Below the pieces are notes generated by a model. It was given only the letters and a program-made list of their open reading frames with translations, was not told where the DNA came from and searched no databases. A program made the translations under genes and the position numbers. Below, in pieces: positions 1 through 5,672 of a DNA stretch of 7,918 bases. Location: the NCBI GenBank assembly GCA_947259235.1, contig CAMYLL010000103.1, forward strand, positions 1 through 7,918, read 5' to 3'. The stretch's first letter is position 1. Each line of letters begins with the position of its first letter. This DNA comes from an uncultured Pseudodesulfovibrio sp. Its GTDB lineage: Bacteria; Desulfobacterota; Desulfovibrionia; Desulfovibrionales; Desulfovibrionaceae.

Positions 1-617
1 TCGCCCTGACCTTCCCCCTAATCACCACCGCCTCGGGCAAGAAGTTTGGCAAGAGCGAGAAGGGAGCCATCTATCTCAACCCGGATATCACGGCGCCCTA
101 CGCCTTCTATCAGTATTTCATCAATACCGACGACCGCGACGTGATCAAGTTCATCAAGCTCTTCACCTTCCTGAGCCAAGACGAGGTGGCGGCGTTGGAG
201 AAGGAGCTGGAGGAGGCCCCCCATCTGCGCTCCGCCCAGAAGCGGCTGGCGGAGGAAGTCACGCGCATGGTTCACGGCCAGCCCGAACTGGACCGGGTCA
301 TGTCCGCGACAGAGGCGCTGTTCGGCGAGGGCACGCTCAAGGGTGTGGACCCCGCCACCCTGCGCGCCGCGCTCGAATCCGCGCCCCATTCCCACTATGC
401 CTCGGCCGACCTGCCGGACCTGCCCCAGGTGCTGGTGGACCTCAAGCTCGCGGCCTCCAAGGGCCAGGCGCGCAAGGACATCAAGGGCGGCGGCGTCTAC
501 GTCAACGGCGAGCGCGTGGAAGACGGCCGGGACATCCTGGATGCGGATTTCATCGGCGGCGAGCTGGTCGTCATCCGCAAGGGCAAGAAGAACTACGGCC
601 TGGTTACACGGGGCTAG
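1..617 (+). CDS. tyrS: Tyrosyl-tRNA synthetase, C-terminal part (5'-truncated by window)
   Basis: This cytoplasmic enzyme charges tRNA-Tyr with tyrosine using ATP. The reading frame is open from base 3, and 204 residues plus the TAG stop (615-617) are visible, about half of a usual ~400-420-residue bacterial TyrRS. The visible part begins just before the class I synthetase KMSKS-type signature, here KKFGKS at 39-56, in the context LTFPLITTASGKKFGKS. Then come the family-typical stretch GAIYLNPDITAPYAFYQYF and the helical anticodon-binding region. The last ~60 residues (roughly 427-610) form an S4 RNA-binding domain with the pattern GGVYVNGERVEDGRDIL, ending in KGKKNYGLV. The HIGH motif and Rossmann half lie off the left edge. 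A strong terminator follows 31 bases after the stop. Nothing looks broken apart from the window cut, and the identification is secure. Confidence 0.95.
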   Translation, partial: ALTFPLITTASGKKFGKSEKGAIYLNPDITAPYAFYQYFINTDDRDVIKFIKLFTFLSQDEVAALEKELEEAPHLRSAQKRLAEEVTRMVHGQPELDRVMSATEALFGEGTLKGVDPATLRAALESAPHSHYASADLPDLPQVLVDLKLAASKGQARKDIKGGGVYVNGERVEDGRDILDADFIGGELVVIRKGKKNYGLVTRG

Positions 618-648
618 CCCGAGACACCAGACAGCCACGAAAGCAAGC

Positions 649-682
649 GGGCCTGCCGGAGAATCTCCGGCAGGCCCTTTTT
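649..682 (+). terminator. Intrinsic terminator of tyrS
   Basis: This is a perfect 13-bp stem (649-661 GGGCCTGCCGGAG with 665-677) closed by a 3-base AAT loop and followed directly by five T (678-682). It lies 31 bases after the tyrS stop and has textbook rho-independent form on the + strand. On the - strand the hairpin is equally stable, but no T-run follows it, so it would end aminotransferase transcripts less efficiently. Confidence 0.92.
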
Positions 683-711
683 GTTGTTTCAGGGACGCAT
701 CGGCTGGCGCT

Positions 712-726
712 GCCGCCGCAGGCGGC
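712..726 (-). terminator. Small GC hairpin just past the aminotransferase stop
   Basis: GCCGCC (712-717) pairs with GGCGGC (721-726) across a 3-base loop. The hairpin starts 2 bases downstream of the aminotransferase stop codon (729-731, - strand). No T-run follows on the - strand, so it is not a canonical intrinsic terminator. It may protect the mRNA 3' end or act with the bidirectional tyrS hairpin. Function is uncertain. Confidence 0.3.
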
Positions 727-728
727 GT

Positions 729-1901
729 CTATTTGCCAGTGAGTACCTTGCCCACCTTGGCCAGGGCGTCGCGCAGGGTGTCGTCGTCCACGGCGTAGGA
801 GAAGCGGATGCACTTGTCGTCGCCAAAGGCGGAGCCGGGCACGAGGGCCACGCCCGCTTCTTCGAGGATTTTGGTGCACATGGCTGCGGAGTCCGGCGCG
901 TCCGGGGTGTAGAACTGGTCGAGCACCGGGAAGAGGTAGAACGCGCCGTCGGGCTTGGGACAGGTGGCTCCCCATCCGGTGATGATCTCGTAGGCGATGT
1001 CGCGGCGGCGGACAAAGGCCTGCTTCATCTCGTCCACGATGTCCCAGGAGCCGGTGAGCCCGGCCAGGGCGGCCTTCTGGGTGATGGAGTTGATGTTCGA
1101 CGTCGACTGGCCCTGGATCTTGGACATGGCCTTGACCAGATTCTCATGGGCCAGGGCGTAACCCACGCGCCAGCCGGTCATGCAGAAGGACTTGGACAGG
1201 GCGCCCACGATGGCGATGGTGTCCGGGTGGGCTTCCCATGTCTTGGCCAGGGAGGCGGGCTCGGCCGGGGCGTAGACCAGCCGGTCGTACACCTCGTCGG
1301 AAATGATGAAGACGCCGGTCTTGCGCGCCCAGGCGGCGATGTCGTCGAGCTGGCTCTGGGTGTAGCAGCAGCCGGTGGGGTTGGAGGGCGAGTTGAGGAT
1401 GAGCACGCGGGTTTTGTCCGTGCGTGCGGCTTCAAGGGCGTCCACGGTGACGAGGTAGTCCTGTTCCGCCGTGGTGGGCACGAACACGGACACGCCGTCG
1501 GCCAGCTGGACCATGGCGGGGTAGCTGACCCAGTACGGCGCGGGAACGAGCACTTCCTCGCCCGGATTCACCAGGGCCATGAGCAGGTTGTAGAGCACCT
1601 GCTTGCCGCCGTTGCTGATGATGGTGTTGTCGCCCGTGGCCTTGGCTCCGTAGAACCGGCCGTAATAGGCGGCCACGGCAGCCCGCAACTCGGGGATGCC
1701 CGGCACGGGGGTGTAGCGGGTGAAGCCCTCGTCCAGGGCGGCCTTGGCCGCTTCGCAGACGTGGGGCGGGGTGCCGAAGTCGGGCTGTCCCACCGCGAGG
1801 CTGATGATTTCCCTGCCCTGGGCCTTCAGTTCCTGGGCCTTGGCGTTGACGGCCAGGGTGGCCGAAGGCTTGATCCTTTCCAGACGATCGGAAATACGCA
1901 T
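729..1901 (-). CDS. aspC: Class I PLP aminotransferase, aspartate aminotransferase family
   Basis: The 390-residue product is a cytoplasmic fold-type I PLP enzyme. It most likely interconverts aspartate/2-oxoglutarate with oxaloacetate/glutamate. Some relatives also accept prephenate or aromatic keto acids, so exact specificity is open. Visible signatures: GGK at 98-100, SPSNPTG with Asn174 contacting PLP, SDEVYD with Asp202 pairing the PLP ring nitrogen, the catalytic Schiff-base lysine Lys237 in ALSKSFCMTGWRVG, Arg245 binding PLP phosphate, and Arg366 (CIRFSYA) binding the substrate carboxylate. N-terminal SLAVGQPDFGTPP is typical of the subgroup I-gamma enzymes. The start at 1901 (MRISDRLERI) is chosen because AAGAGAG lies 7 bases upstream on the - strand and family proteins begin here; the frame stays open to 1994 but encodes a non-family tail. 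Length is normal and all key residues are present. It is convergent with tyrS and divergent from the methyltransferase. Confidence 0.93.
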   Translation of the reverse strand: MRISDRLERIKPSATLAVNAKAQELKAQGREIISLAVGQPDFGTPPHVCEAAKAALDEGFTRYTPVPGIPELRAAVAAYYGRFYGAKATGDNTIISNGGKQVLYNLLMALVNPGEEVLVPAPYWVSYPAMVQLADGVSVFVPTTAEQDYLVTVDALEAARTDKTRVLILNSPSNPTGCCYTQSQLDDIAAWARKTGVFIISDEVYDRLVYAPAEPASLAKTWEAHPDTIAIVGALSKSFCMTGWRVGYALAHENLVKAMSKIQGQSTSNINSITQKAALAGLTGSWDIVDEMKQAFVRRRDIAYEIITGWGATCPKPDGAFYLFPVLDQFYTPDAPDSAAMCTKILEEAGVALVPGSAFGDDKCIRFSYAVDDDTLRDALAKVGKVLTGK

Positions 1902-1921
1902 GAAAACGCTCTCTTGATTGA

Positions 1922-1968
1922 ATTGGGGTTCTATGGACCGCTCAGGCCCCAATAGAACAAAAAAAAAA
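1922..1968 (-). promoter_or_regulatory. Aminotransferase 5' leader: two overlapping mutually exclusive hairpins plus T10 tract
   Basis: Two perfect 7-bp inverted repeats interlock. ATTGGGG (1922-1928) pairs with CCCCAAT (1947-1953), and GTTCTAT (1928-1934) pairs with ATAGAAC (1952-1958). The arms share bases, so full pairing of one excludes full pairing of the other. On the - strand, which is the leader of the aminotransferase gene, they follow a T10 tract (A10 on +, 1959-1968) and end about 20 bases before the start codon. The Shine-Dalgarno AAGAGAG lies outside both stems. The alternation resembles an attenuator or switching leader, but no peptide, T-box or known riboswitch was recognised and no convincing -10/-35 pair was found on this strand. 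The structure is read directly; regulation is inferred. Confidence 0.4.
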
Positions 1969-1982
1969 GAAGGTAAATCCGC

Positions 1983-2002
1983 TTTTCCGCGCACGCGGAA
2001 AA
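1983..2002. repeat. Near-perfect palindrome (9-bp arms), candidate operator
   Basis: Arms TTTTCCGCG (1983-1991) and CGCGGAAAA (1994-2002) are separated only by CA. The site lies between the divergent aminotransferase and methyltransferase genes. It ends 3 bases before a candidate -35 box (2006-2011), putting its centre about 48 bases upstream of the inferred + start. That suits a dimeric activator or a divergent regulator site. It has no properly placed T-run on either strand, so a terminator is less likely. The binding protein is unknown. Confidence 0.5.
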
Positions 2003-2005
2003 AAG

Positions 2006-2033
2006 TTGTCCTCGGCGTTGCCCTGTCTATAGG
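2006..2033 (+). promoter_or_regulatory. Candidate sigma70 promoter of the methyltransferase
   Basis: TTGTCC (2006-2011, 4 of 6 to consensus), a 16-base spacer, then TATAGG (2028-2033, 4 of 6). A start near 2040-2041 would place the first transcribed base directly at the first arm of the structured leader (2042), which supports the assignment. The boxes alone are modest. Confidence 0.4.
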
Positions 2034-2041
2034 TTAATAGC

Positions 2042-2150
2042 TCAGACATGAATCCGGCGGCTTTGGCAAGCGGCCCTGAACCGCACCGTGGAACCTCCAC
2101 AAGGAGTGTAGGGATATTGCGGTGATCATGTCTGACACCGGCGGAGCCGG
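2042..2150 (+). ncRNA. Candidate structured leader RNA (three-way junction plus Shine-Dalgarno hairpin)
   Basis: A perfect 10-bp closing helix is formed by TCAGACATGA (2042-2051) and TCATGTCTGA (2126-2135). Inside it, arm 2 pairs GGC/GCC (2056-2058 with 2073-2075) and GCTT/AAGC (2060-2063 with 2068-2071) around a G-G mismatch, with loop TGGC. Arm 3 pairs ACCGCA (2080-2085) with TGCGGT (2118-2123), and inside it GTGGA/TCCAC (2088-2092 with 2096-2100). Directly downstream, CCGGC (2138-2142) pairs with GCCGG (2146-2150) and displays GGA of the GGAG Shine-Dalgarno (2143-2146) in its loop, ahead of the ATG at 2153. CCGGCGG occurs both at 2054-2060 and 2138-2144, so the aptamer-like part could compete for the same partner. 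It resembles a translation-controlling riboswitch but matches no class I know. The stems also fold on the - strand, so a small RNA read that way is possible. Confidence 0.45.
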
Positions 2151-2152
2151 AG

Positions 2153-3055
2153 ATGAAACGCCGGCAGTCCAGGTTCGAGCGCACCGCCCCGCAGCGCCAC
2201 GAGACCTTTCTGCGTCACCTGCGCATCCCGGACGACGAGATAGCCTCGATCAGGGCCCGGGCGGCCGCGCCACACCAGGTATTTAATATGAACAAGAAAT
2301 CAGGACGGGTTATGGATATATTTTACAAGATATACGGAGGGTTGGACAGGGAAAGTCCAGGCAGCCGGGCCATGGCTGCCCGTGCGCTGGGCATGTGCTT
2401 CGGCCTGCCGGACTGCCCGGCCATACTTGAACCGGGCTGCGGCACGGGCGGGGCGAGCCTGGACCTGGCCGAGCTCAGCGGCGGGAACCTCCTGTCCGTC
2501 GATGTGTCCCAGCCGTATCTTGACCGGCTGCGCGAGCGGGCCGAGGCCCGGGGGCTGGCAGAGCAGGTGACGCCCCTCAAGGGAGACATGACCGCCCTCG
2601 ACTGCGCGCCCGAGAGTTTTGACATGATCTGGTACGAGGGCGCGGCCTGCATCATGGGCGTGGACAACGCCCTGGCCGGGTGGAAGCGGTTTCTGCGCCC
2701 CGGCGGGTTCCTGGTCTTCAGCGACGCGGTGTGGTTGAAGGACCCGGACAGCGGAGAAGTGCCAGAGGACATGCGCCGGTTCTGGGCCGGGGCATACCCC
2801 GCCATGCGCACGGCCGAGGACAACGTCCGGGCCGGAGAGGCGGCGGGCTATACTTCGCTCGGGCACTTCTCCATCGACGGCGCATGCTGGGACGCCTTCT
2901 ACGCCGATGTGGAGCGTCACCTGCACGATGTGGAGAGAACCCTGGGCTCTGACCCGGACGGCCGGGCCATCATCGACGTCACCCGGCGCGAGATCGCCTT
3001 TTATCGCGAGAATCCCGAGGCGTATGGCTACGAGTTCCACGTGTTCAGGAAATAA
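2153..3055 (+). CDS. Class I SAM-dependent methyltransferase, substrate unknown
   Basis: The 300-residue soluble protein has a Rossmann-fold methyltransferase core. Motif I is ILEPGCGTGG (residues 91-100), the acidic SAM-ribose contact is in LLSVDVSQ (Asp117), KGDMTALD (143-150) is motif II/III-like, FDMIWYEGA (156-164) follows strand 4, and LRPGGFLVFSD (181-191) is the usual post-core motif. The C-terminal half (FWAGAYPAM, EAAGYTSLGHFSI, EAYGYEFHVFRK) recalls a conserved but functionally unassigned family of about 250-260 residues, by memory only. The first 45 residues are an extension containing LRHLRIPDDEIASIRARA. Its codons are strongly G/C-ending (37 of 45), which supports translation from 2153 using GGAG at 2143-2146. 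A second ATG at 2288 (Met46), in an AT-rich patch with AGG 8 bases upstream, would give the family-length 255-residue protein. The gene stands alone with its own terminator. Substrate cannot be told from sequence. Confidence 0.85.
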   Translation: MKRRQSRFERTAPQRHETFLRHLRIPDDEIASIRARAAAPHQVFNMNKKSGRVMDIFYKIYGGLDRESPGSRAMAARALGMCFGLPDCPAILEPGCGTGGASLDLAELSGGNLLSVDVSQPYLDRLRERAEARGLAEQVTPLKGDMTALDCAPESFDMIWYEGAACIMGVDNALAGWKRFLRPGGFLVFSDAVWLKDPDSGEVPEDMRRFWAGAYPAMRTAEDNVRAGEAAGYTSLGHFSIDGACWDAFYADVERHLHDVERTLGSDPDGRAIIDVTRREIAFYRENPEAYGYEFHVFRK

Positions 3056-3080
3056 ACGGGAGCACGGTCCCGTGTTTTTT
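3056..3080 (+). terminator. Intrinsic terminator of the methyltransferase
   Basis: ACGGGA (3056-3061) pairs with TCCCGT (3068-3073) across loop GCACGG, followed by G and six T (3075-3080). It begins at the base after the TAA stop. The stem is short but perfect and the T-run is good, so the methyltransferase and the kinase gene are separate transcription units. Confidence 0.8.
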
Positions 3081-3102
3081 GCAATCCGGGTCGACTCCTT
3101 GT

Positions 3103-3131
3103 TTGTCGCGGCGGCGAAAATGCGATATGAA
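3103..3131 (+). promoter_or_regulatory. Candidate promoter of the sensor kinase
   Basis: TTGTCG (3103-3108), a 17-base spacer and TATGAA (3126-3131), each 4 of 6 to the sigma70 consensus, lie between the methyltransferase terminator and the kinase start at 3210. If real, transcription starts near 3138, which rules out an upstream in-frame ATG at 3120 as the kinase start. Confidence 0.35.
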
Positions 3132-3209
3132 GTAATTCCGATCGGTTTGCCGAGAGTCAGAGGCCCTGTTGTCGAGCCACCCCGCGTAGAAAATCATCCG
3201 GGACGCCGC

Positions 3210-5591
3210 ATGTCGAGCCAATGGTATTGCAGAATTTCCTTTTTCCTCCTGTTGGTGGTGATTTCCCTGTGTCCGCGTCTGGTCTGCGCCCAGGTCGCGG
3301 AATCGCGTCCGGTCTCCATCAGCCCGGAGGAACAGGCCTGGCTCGATGATCACCGCGACCTGCGCCTGGGCATGTGGCTGGGCGCGCCGCCGGTGCTCTT
3401 CCGTGGAGCGGACGGTTCCATCCAGGGCATGGTCCCCGCCTATCTCGACATCGTCACCCGCAAGCTGGGCCTCACCCCGCGGAGGGTCCGCGCTTCGAGC
3501 TTTTCCGCCCTGTGGGATCTGGCCAAGGCGGGCGAGGTGGACATGGTCGGCGCTGTCTCGGCCGAGCCGATGCGCGCCAGGGACATGCTCATCTCGGAGC
3601 CGTACCTGCTCCTGCCCATCGTGGTGGCCACCAGGGCGGACTTCCCCTTCATCTACGGCCTGGGCGATCTGGTGGGCCACGTGGTGGCCGTGACCGAGGG
3701 CCATGTCCCCCACTTGCGCATCCCCAAGGATTATCCGGCCATCGAACTTTTGGTGGTGGACAGTCCCGAGGCCGCCTTGCTTGCCGTAGAATCCGGCCGG
3801 GCCGACGCCTATGTGGCTGCCGAGGCCACGGTCTCCTACCTCTCCCGGGAGGGGGGGGTGTCCCGGGTGCGCATCGCGGCCATCACCGAGTACTCCTACC
3901 GGGTGGCCATCGCCGTACGCAAGGATTGGCCCGTGCTCCTGACCCTGGTCAACCGTGCCCTGTCCTCCATATCCGAAGAAGAGCGCAAGAACATCCAGGA
4001 CTATTGGACCGTCCTGCACGACAGCCAGTGGGTGGGTCGGTTGCAGGTCTGGCGCATGGTGGGATTTGTGGCCCTTGGCGCGGCGTTCCTCGTGGGGCTG
4101 TTCATTTTCTGGAACCGCAGGCAGGCCATGGAGGTGGAACGGCGCAAGAAGGCTGAAGTGGAATATCGCCGGGCCCACGAAGCCACCCAGCGGATCATCG
4201 AATCCGCCGACGTGATCATCGTGGGGCTCGACTATGCCGGGCATGTGCGCATCTTCAACCGGGCGGGCGAGGCCATCACCGGCTACTCCCGCGAGGAACT
4301 GGTGGGCAGGAACTGGTTTGACGTGGTGGTCCCGAAGGAACGCTACCCCTTTGTCTGGGAGGAGTTCAGCCGACTGTTGCGCGAGGGGGCAGAGAGCACG
4401 GCCGACACCTTTGAAAGCCCTATCCTGACCAAGAGCGGGGAGACCCGGCAGATACTGTGGCGCAACTCTATGACCTCGGACAGCGAGGACGAGACGGCGA
4501 CCATCTCCTTCGGCACGGACATCACCCACCGGCTGCGGGCCGAGGAGGAGCTGCGGCTGACCCAGTTCGCCGTGGACAACGCGGCCATGGCCGTGTTCCG
4601 CGTGCGCCCGTCCGGGCGGATAGTCTATGCCAATCTGACCGCCGCCAGGATGCTCGGCTACACCCGCAGCGAGCTGCGCCGCATGACCGTGGCCGACGTG
4701 ACCCCGGCAGTCACCAGGGAAGACTGGCCCGCGGCCTGGGACCGGCTCAAGGACCGGCAGGTGGTCACCTTCGAGGGCGCGGTGCGCGGCAAGGACGAGA
4801 CCTCCCTGGCCGTGGAGGTCACGGCTTACCACCTGCTTTTCAAGGGGACCGAGCTGGCCATCGCCTTTCTCTTCGACATCTCCGAGCGCAAGCGGGTGGA
4901 AACCCTGCGCGAGGACGTGGAGCGGCTGGTGCGCCACGATCTGCGCTCGCCGACCCTGGCCGTGCAGACCCTGTTTACCCTCTTCGACCGGGCGGACAAC
5001 CTGACGGGCGAGCAGCGCGAGCTGCTGGAAAGCGTCAAGCAGGCCAGCCGGAGGATGCTCAACATCATCGACATGTCGCGCGCCCTCTACAAGATGGAGG
5101 CCGGGAACTATTCGGTCACGCCCAAGCCGGTGGACCTGCTGGCCGTGGCGGACTCCGTTGCCGAGGACCTCAGCCCGCTGTTGCGCGCCTCCAAGGTCGC
5201 CCTTTCGGTCACCCTTCTTGGAGAACCTGCCGGGCCTCGCGCCGCCTTCATGGTCCGTTCAGAGGAGTTGCTGTGCTACGCCCTGCTCTCGAACCTGATC
5301 AAGAACGCGGTGGAGGCGTCTCCCGAGGGCGGGGAGGTGGGCCTGGACATCCGCACCGAGGGCGACCACGTGATCACCGTGCACAACGCCGGGGTTATCC
5401 CGGAGTCCATTCGCAGCTCCTTCTTCGATAAATACGTCACCTCGGGCAAGCGCCAGGGCACGGGGCTGGGCACGTACACCGCCCGGCTTATCGTCACCAC
5501 CCTGGGCGGAACCATCGACTTCACCTCCTCGGAGGGAGAGGGCACGTCCATCGTTGTCAAGCTTCCCCAATTTTACGATAATAATTCCTAG
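3210..5591 (+). CDS. Membrane sensor histidine kinase: solute-binding-like sensor, TM, PAS-PAS, HisKA-HATPase
   Basis: The 793-residue inner-membrane kinase should autophosphorylate on ligand sensing and pass phosphate to an unidentified response regulator. Residues 1-27 are a signal peptide (hydrophobic FFLLLVVISL, cleavage likely after VCA). About 38-275 form a periplasmic Venus-flytrap domain of the SBP_bac_3 type used by BvgS/EvgS-like kinases, opening with SPEEQAWLDDHRDLRLGMW. A TM helix follows (283-301, VGFVALGAAFLVGLFIFW), a short charged linker, PAS1 (~330-441, ending ISFGTDITHRL) and PAS2 (~450-562, ending FLFDISERKR). The phospho-acceptor is His576 in VRHDLRSPT. The N box is NLIKNAVEA (Asn695/Asn699) and the G2 box GTGLG (750-754). 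The G1 box is unusual, HNAGVIP instead of DNGPGIP. ATG 3210 is chosen because it puts the signal peptide at the terminus; ATG 3120 would add 30 unconvincing residues. No response regulator is adjacent, so it is an orphan kinase. Confidence 0.92.
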   Translation: MSSQWYCRISFFLLLVVISLCPRLVCAQVAESRPVSISPEEQAWLDDHRDLRLGMWLGAPPVLFRGADGSIQGMVPAYLDIVTRKLGLTPRRVRASSFSALWDLAKAGEVDMVGAVSAEPMRARDMLISEPYLLLPIVVATRADFPFIYGLGDLVGHVVAVTEGHVPHLRIPKDYPAIELLVVDSPEAALLAVESGRADAYVAAEATVSYLSREGGVSRVRIAAITEYSYRVAIAVRKDWPVLLTLVNRALSSISEEERKNIQDYWTVLHDSQWVGRLQVWRMVGFVALGAAFLVGLFIFWNRRQAMEVERRKKAEVEYRRAHEATQRIIESADVIIVGLDYAGHVRIFNRAGEAITGYSREELVGRNWFDVVVPKERYPFVWEEFSRLLREGAESTADTFESPILTKSGETRQILWRNSMTSDSEDETATISFGTDITHRLRAEEELRLTQFAVDNAAMAVFRVRPSGRIVYANLTAARMLGYTRSELRRMTVADVTPAVTREDWPAAWDRLKDRQVVTFEGAVRGKDETSLAVEVTAYHLLFKGTELAIAFLFDISERKRVETLREDVERLVRHDLRSPTLAVQTLFTLFDRADNLTGEQRELLESVKQASRRMLNIIDMSRALYKMEAGNYSVTPKPVDLLAVADSVAEDLSPLLRASKVALSVTLLGEPAGPRAAFMVRSEELLCYALLSNLIKNAVEASPEGGEVGLDIRTEGDHVITVHNAGVIPESIRSSFFDKYVTSGKRQGTGLGTYTARLIVTTLGGTIDFTSSEGEGTSIVVKLPQFYDNNS
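3844..3867. repeat. G8 tract inside a 7-bp inverted repeat, within the kinase gene
   Basis: CCCGGGA (3844-3850) and TCCCGGG (3861-3867) are perfect inverted repeats flanking eight G (3851-3858) and TG. The tract encodes Gly-Gly in the context SREGGVSRV of the periplasmic sensor domain. The frame is intact as given; gain or loss of one G would truncate the kinase. Confidence 0.8.
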
Positions 5592-5619
5592 ATGATACAT
5601 GGGGTAATGCGGTTGACGC

Positions 5620-5672
5620 GGCCCGTCGTCCCGGATATTTGCTGATCCGGGTGAATTTGGGCGGGCCTTTTT
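5620..5672 (+). terminator. Compound intrinsic terminator of the sensor kinase
   Basis: An outer stem GGCCCG (5620-5625) / CGGGCC (5662-5667) is followed directly by five T (5668-5672). Inside it sits a second perfect 7-bp hairpin, CCCGGAT (5630-5636) / ATCCGGG (5645-5651). It lies 28 bases after the kinase stop. The rest of the 183-base gap to the next gene holds a GTCTAGAC palindrome (5688-5695), a repeat of GCCGCCTT (5675-5682 and 5709-5716) with a six-T run (5715-5720), and an AT-rich patch before the nrdJ Shine-Dalgarno. No convincing promoter, NrdR box or cobalamin riboswitch is seen there. Confidence 0.7.

Noticed and set aside
681..1955. Long + strand open frame of 424 codons opposite the aminotransferase
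   Set aside because: It is a GC-rich antisense shadow. The - strand frame carries all the aminotransferase catalytic motifs, while the + frame is Gly/Val/His-rich with no family features.
1922..1958. H-type pseudoknot formed by the two interlocked repeats in the aminotransferase leader
   Set aside because: The arms share bases and leave no loop to cross the helices, so alternative hairpins are sterically more reasonable.
2006..2150. 6S or SRP RNA as an explanation for the structured intergenic region
   Set aside because: No long rod with a central bubble for 6S and no SRP core sequence (no GGAAG/AGCA-type apical loop) could be found on either strand.
2131..2160. Hammerhead-ribozyme-like core (CTGA ... 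stem ... GAAAC)
   Set aside because: The CUGANGA core is not matched (CTGACAC), and the stem junctions do not fit, so the similarity is superficial.
2122..2286. Small ORF (GTG 2122 or ATG 2128) overlapping the methyltransferase N-terminus, ending one base before ATG 2288
   Set aside because: Third positions are much poorer in G/C than in the 2153 frame, and no well-spaced Shine-Dalgarno is present (AAGGAG at 2101-2106 is too far). Kept only as a coupling possibility in the findings.
3120..3209. Alternative kinase start at ATG 3120
   Set aside because: Weak ribosome-binding context, it buries the signal peptide 30 residues in, and it overlaps the candidate -10 box at 3126-3131.
3045..4937. 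Long - strand open frame of 630 codons opposite the kinase
   Set aside because: Low-complexity His/Gly/Pro-rich composition typical of the antisense of a GC-rich gene. The + strand has a full signal peptide-sensor-PAS-kinase architecture.
5613..5641. Promoter-like TTGACG-N17-TATTTG upstream of nrdJ
   Set aside because: It lies within the kinase terminator, so a transcript starting there would run into the CGGGCC-T5 part; the -10 match is poor.
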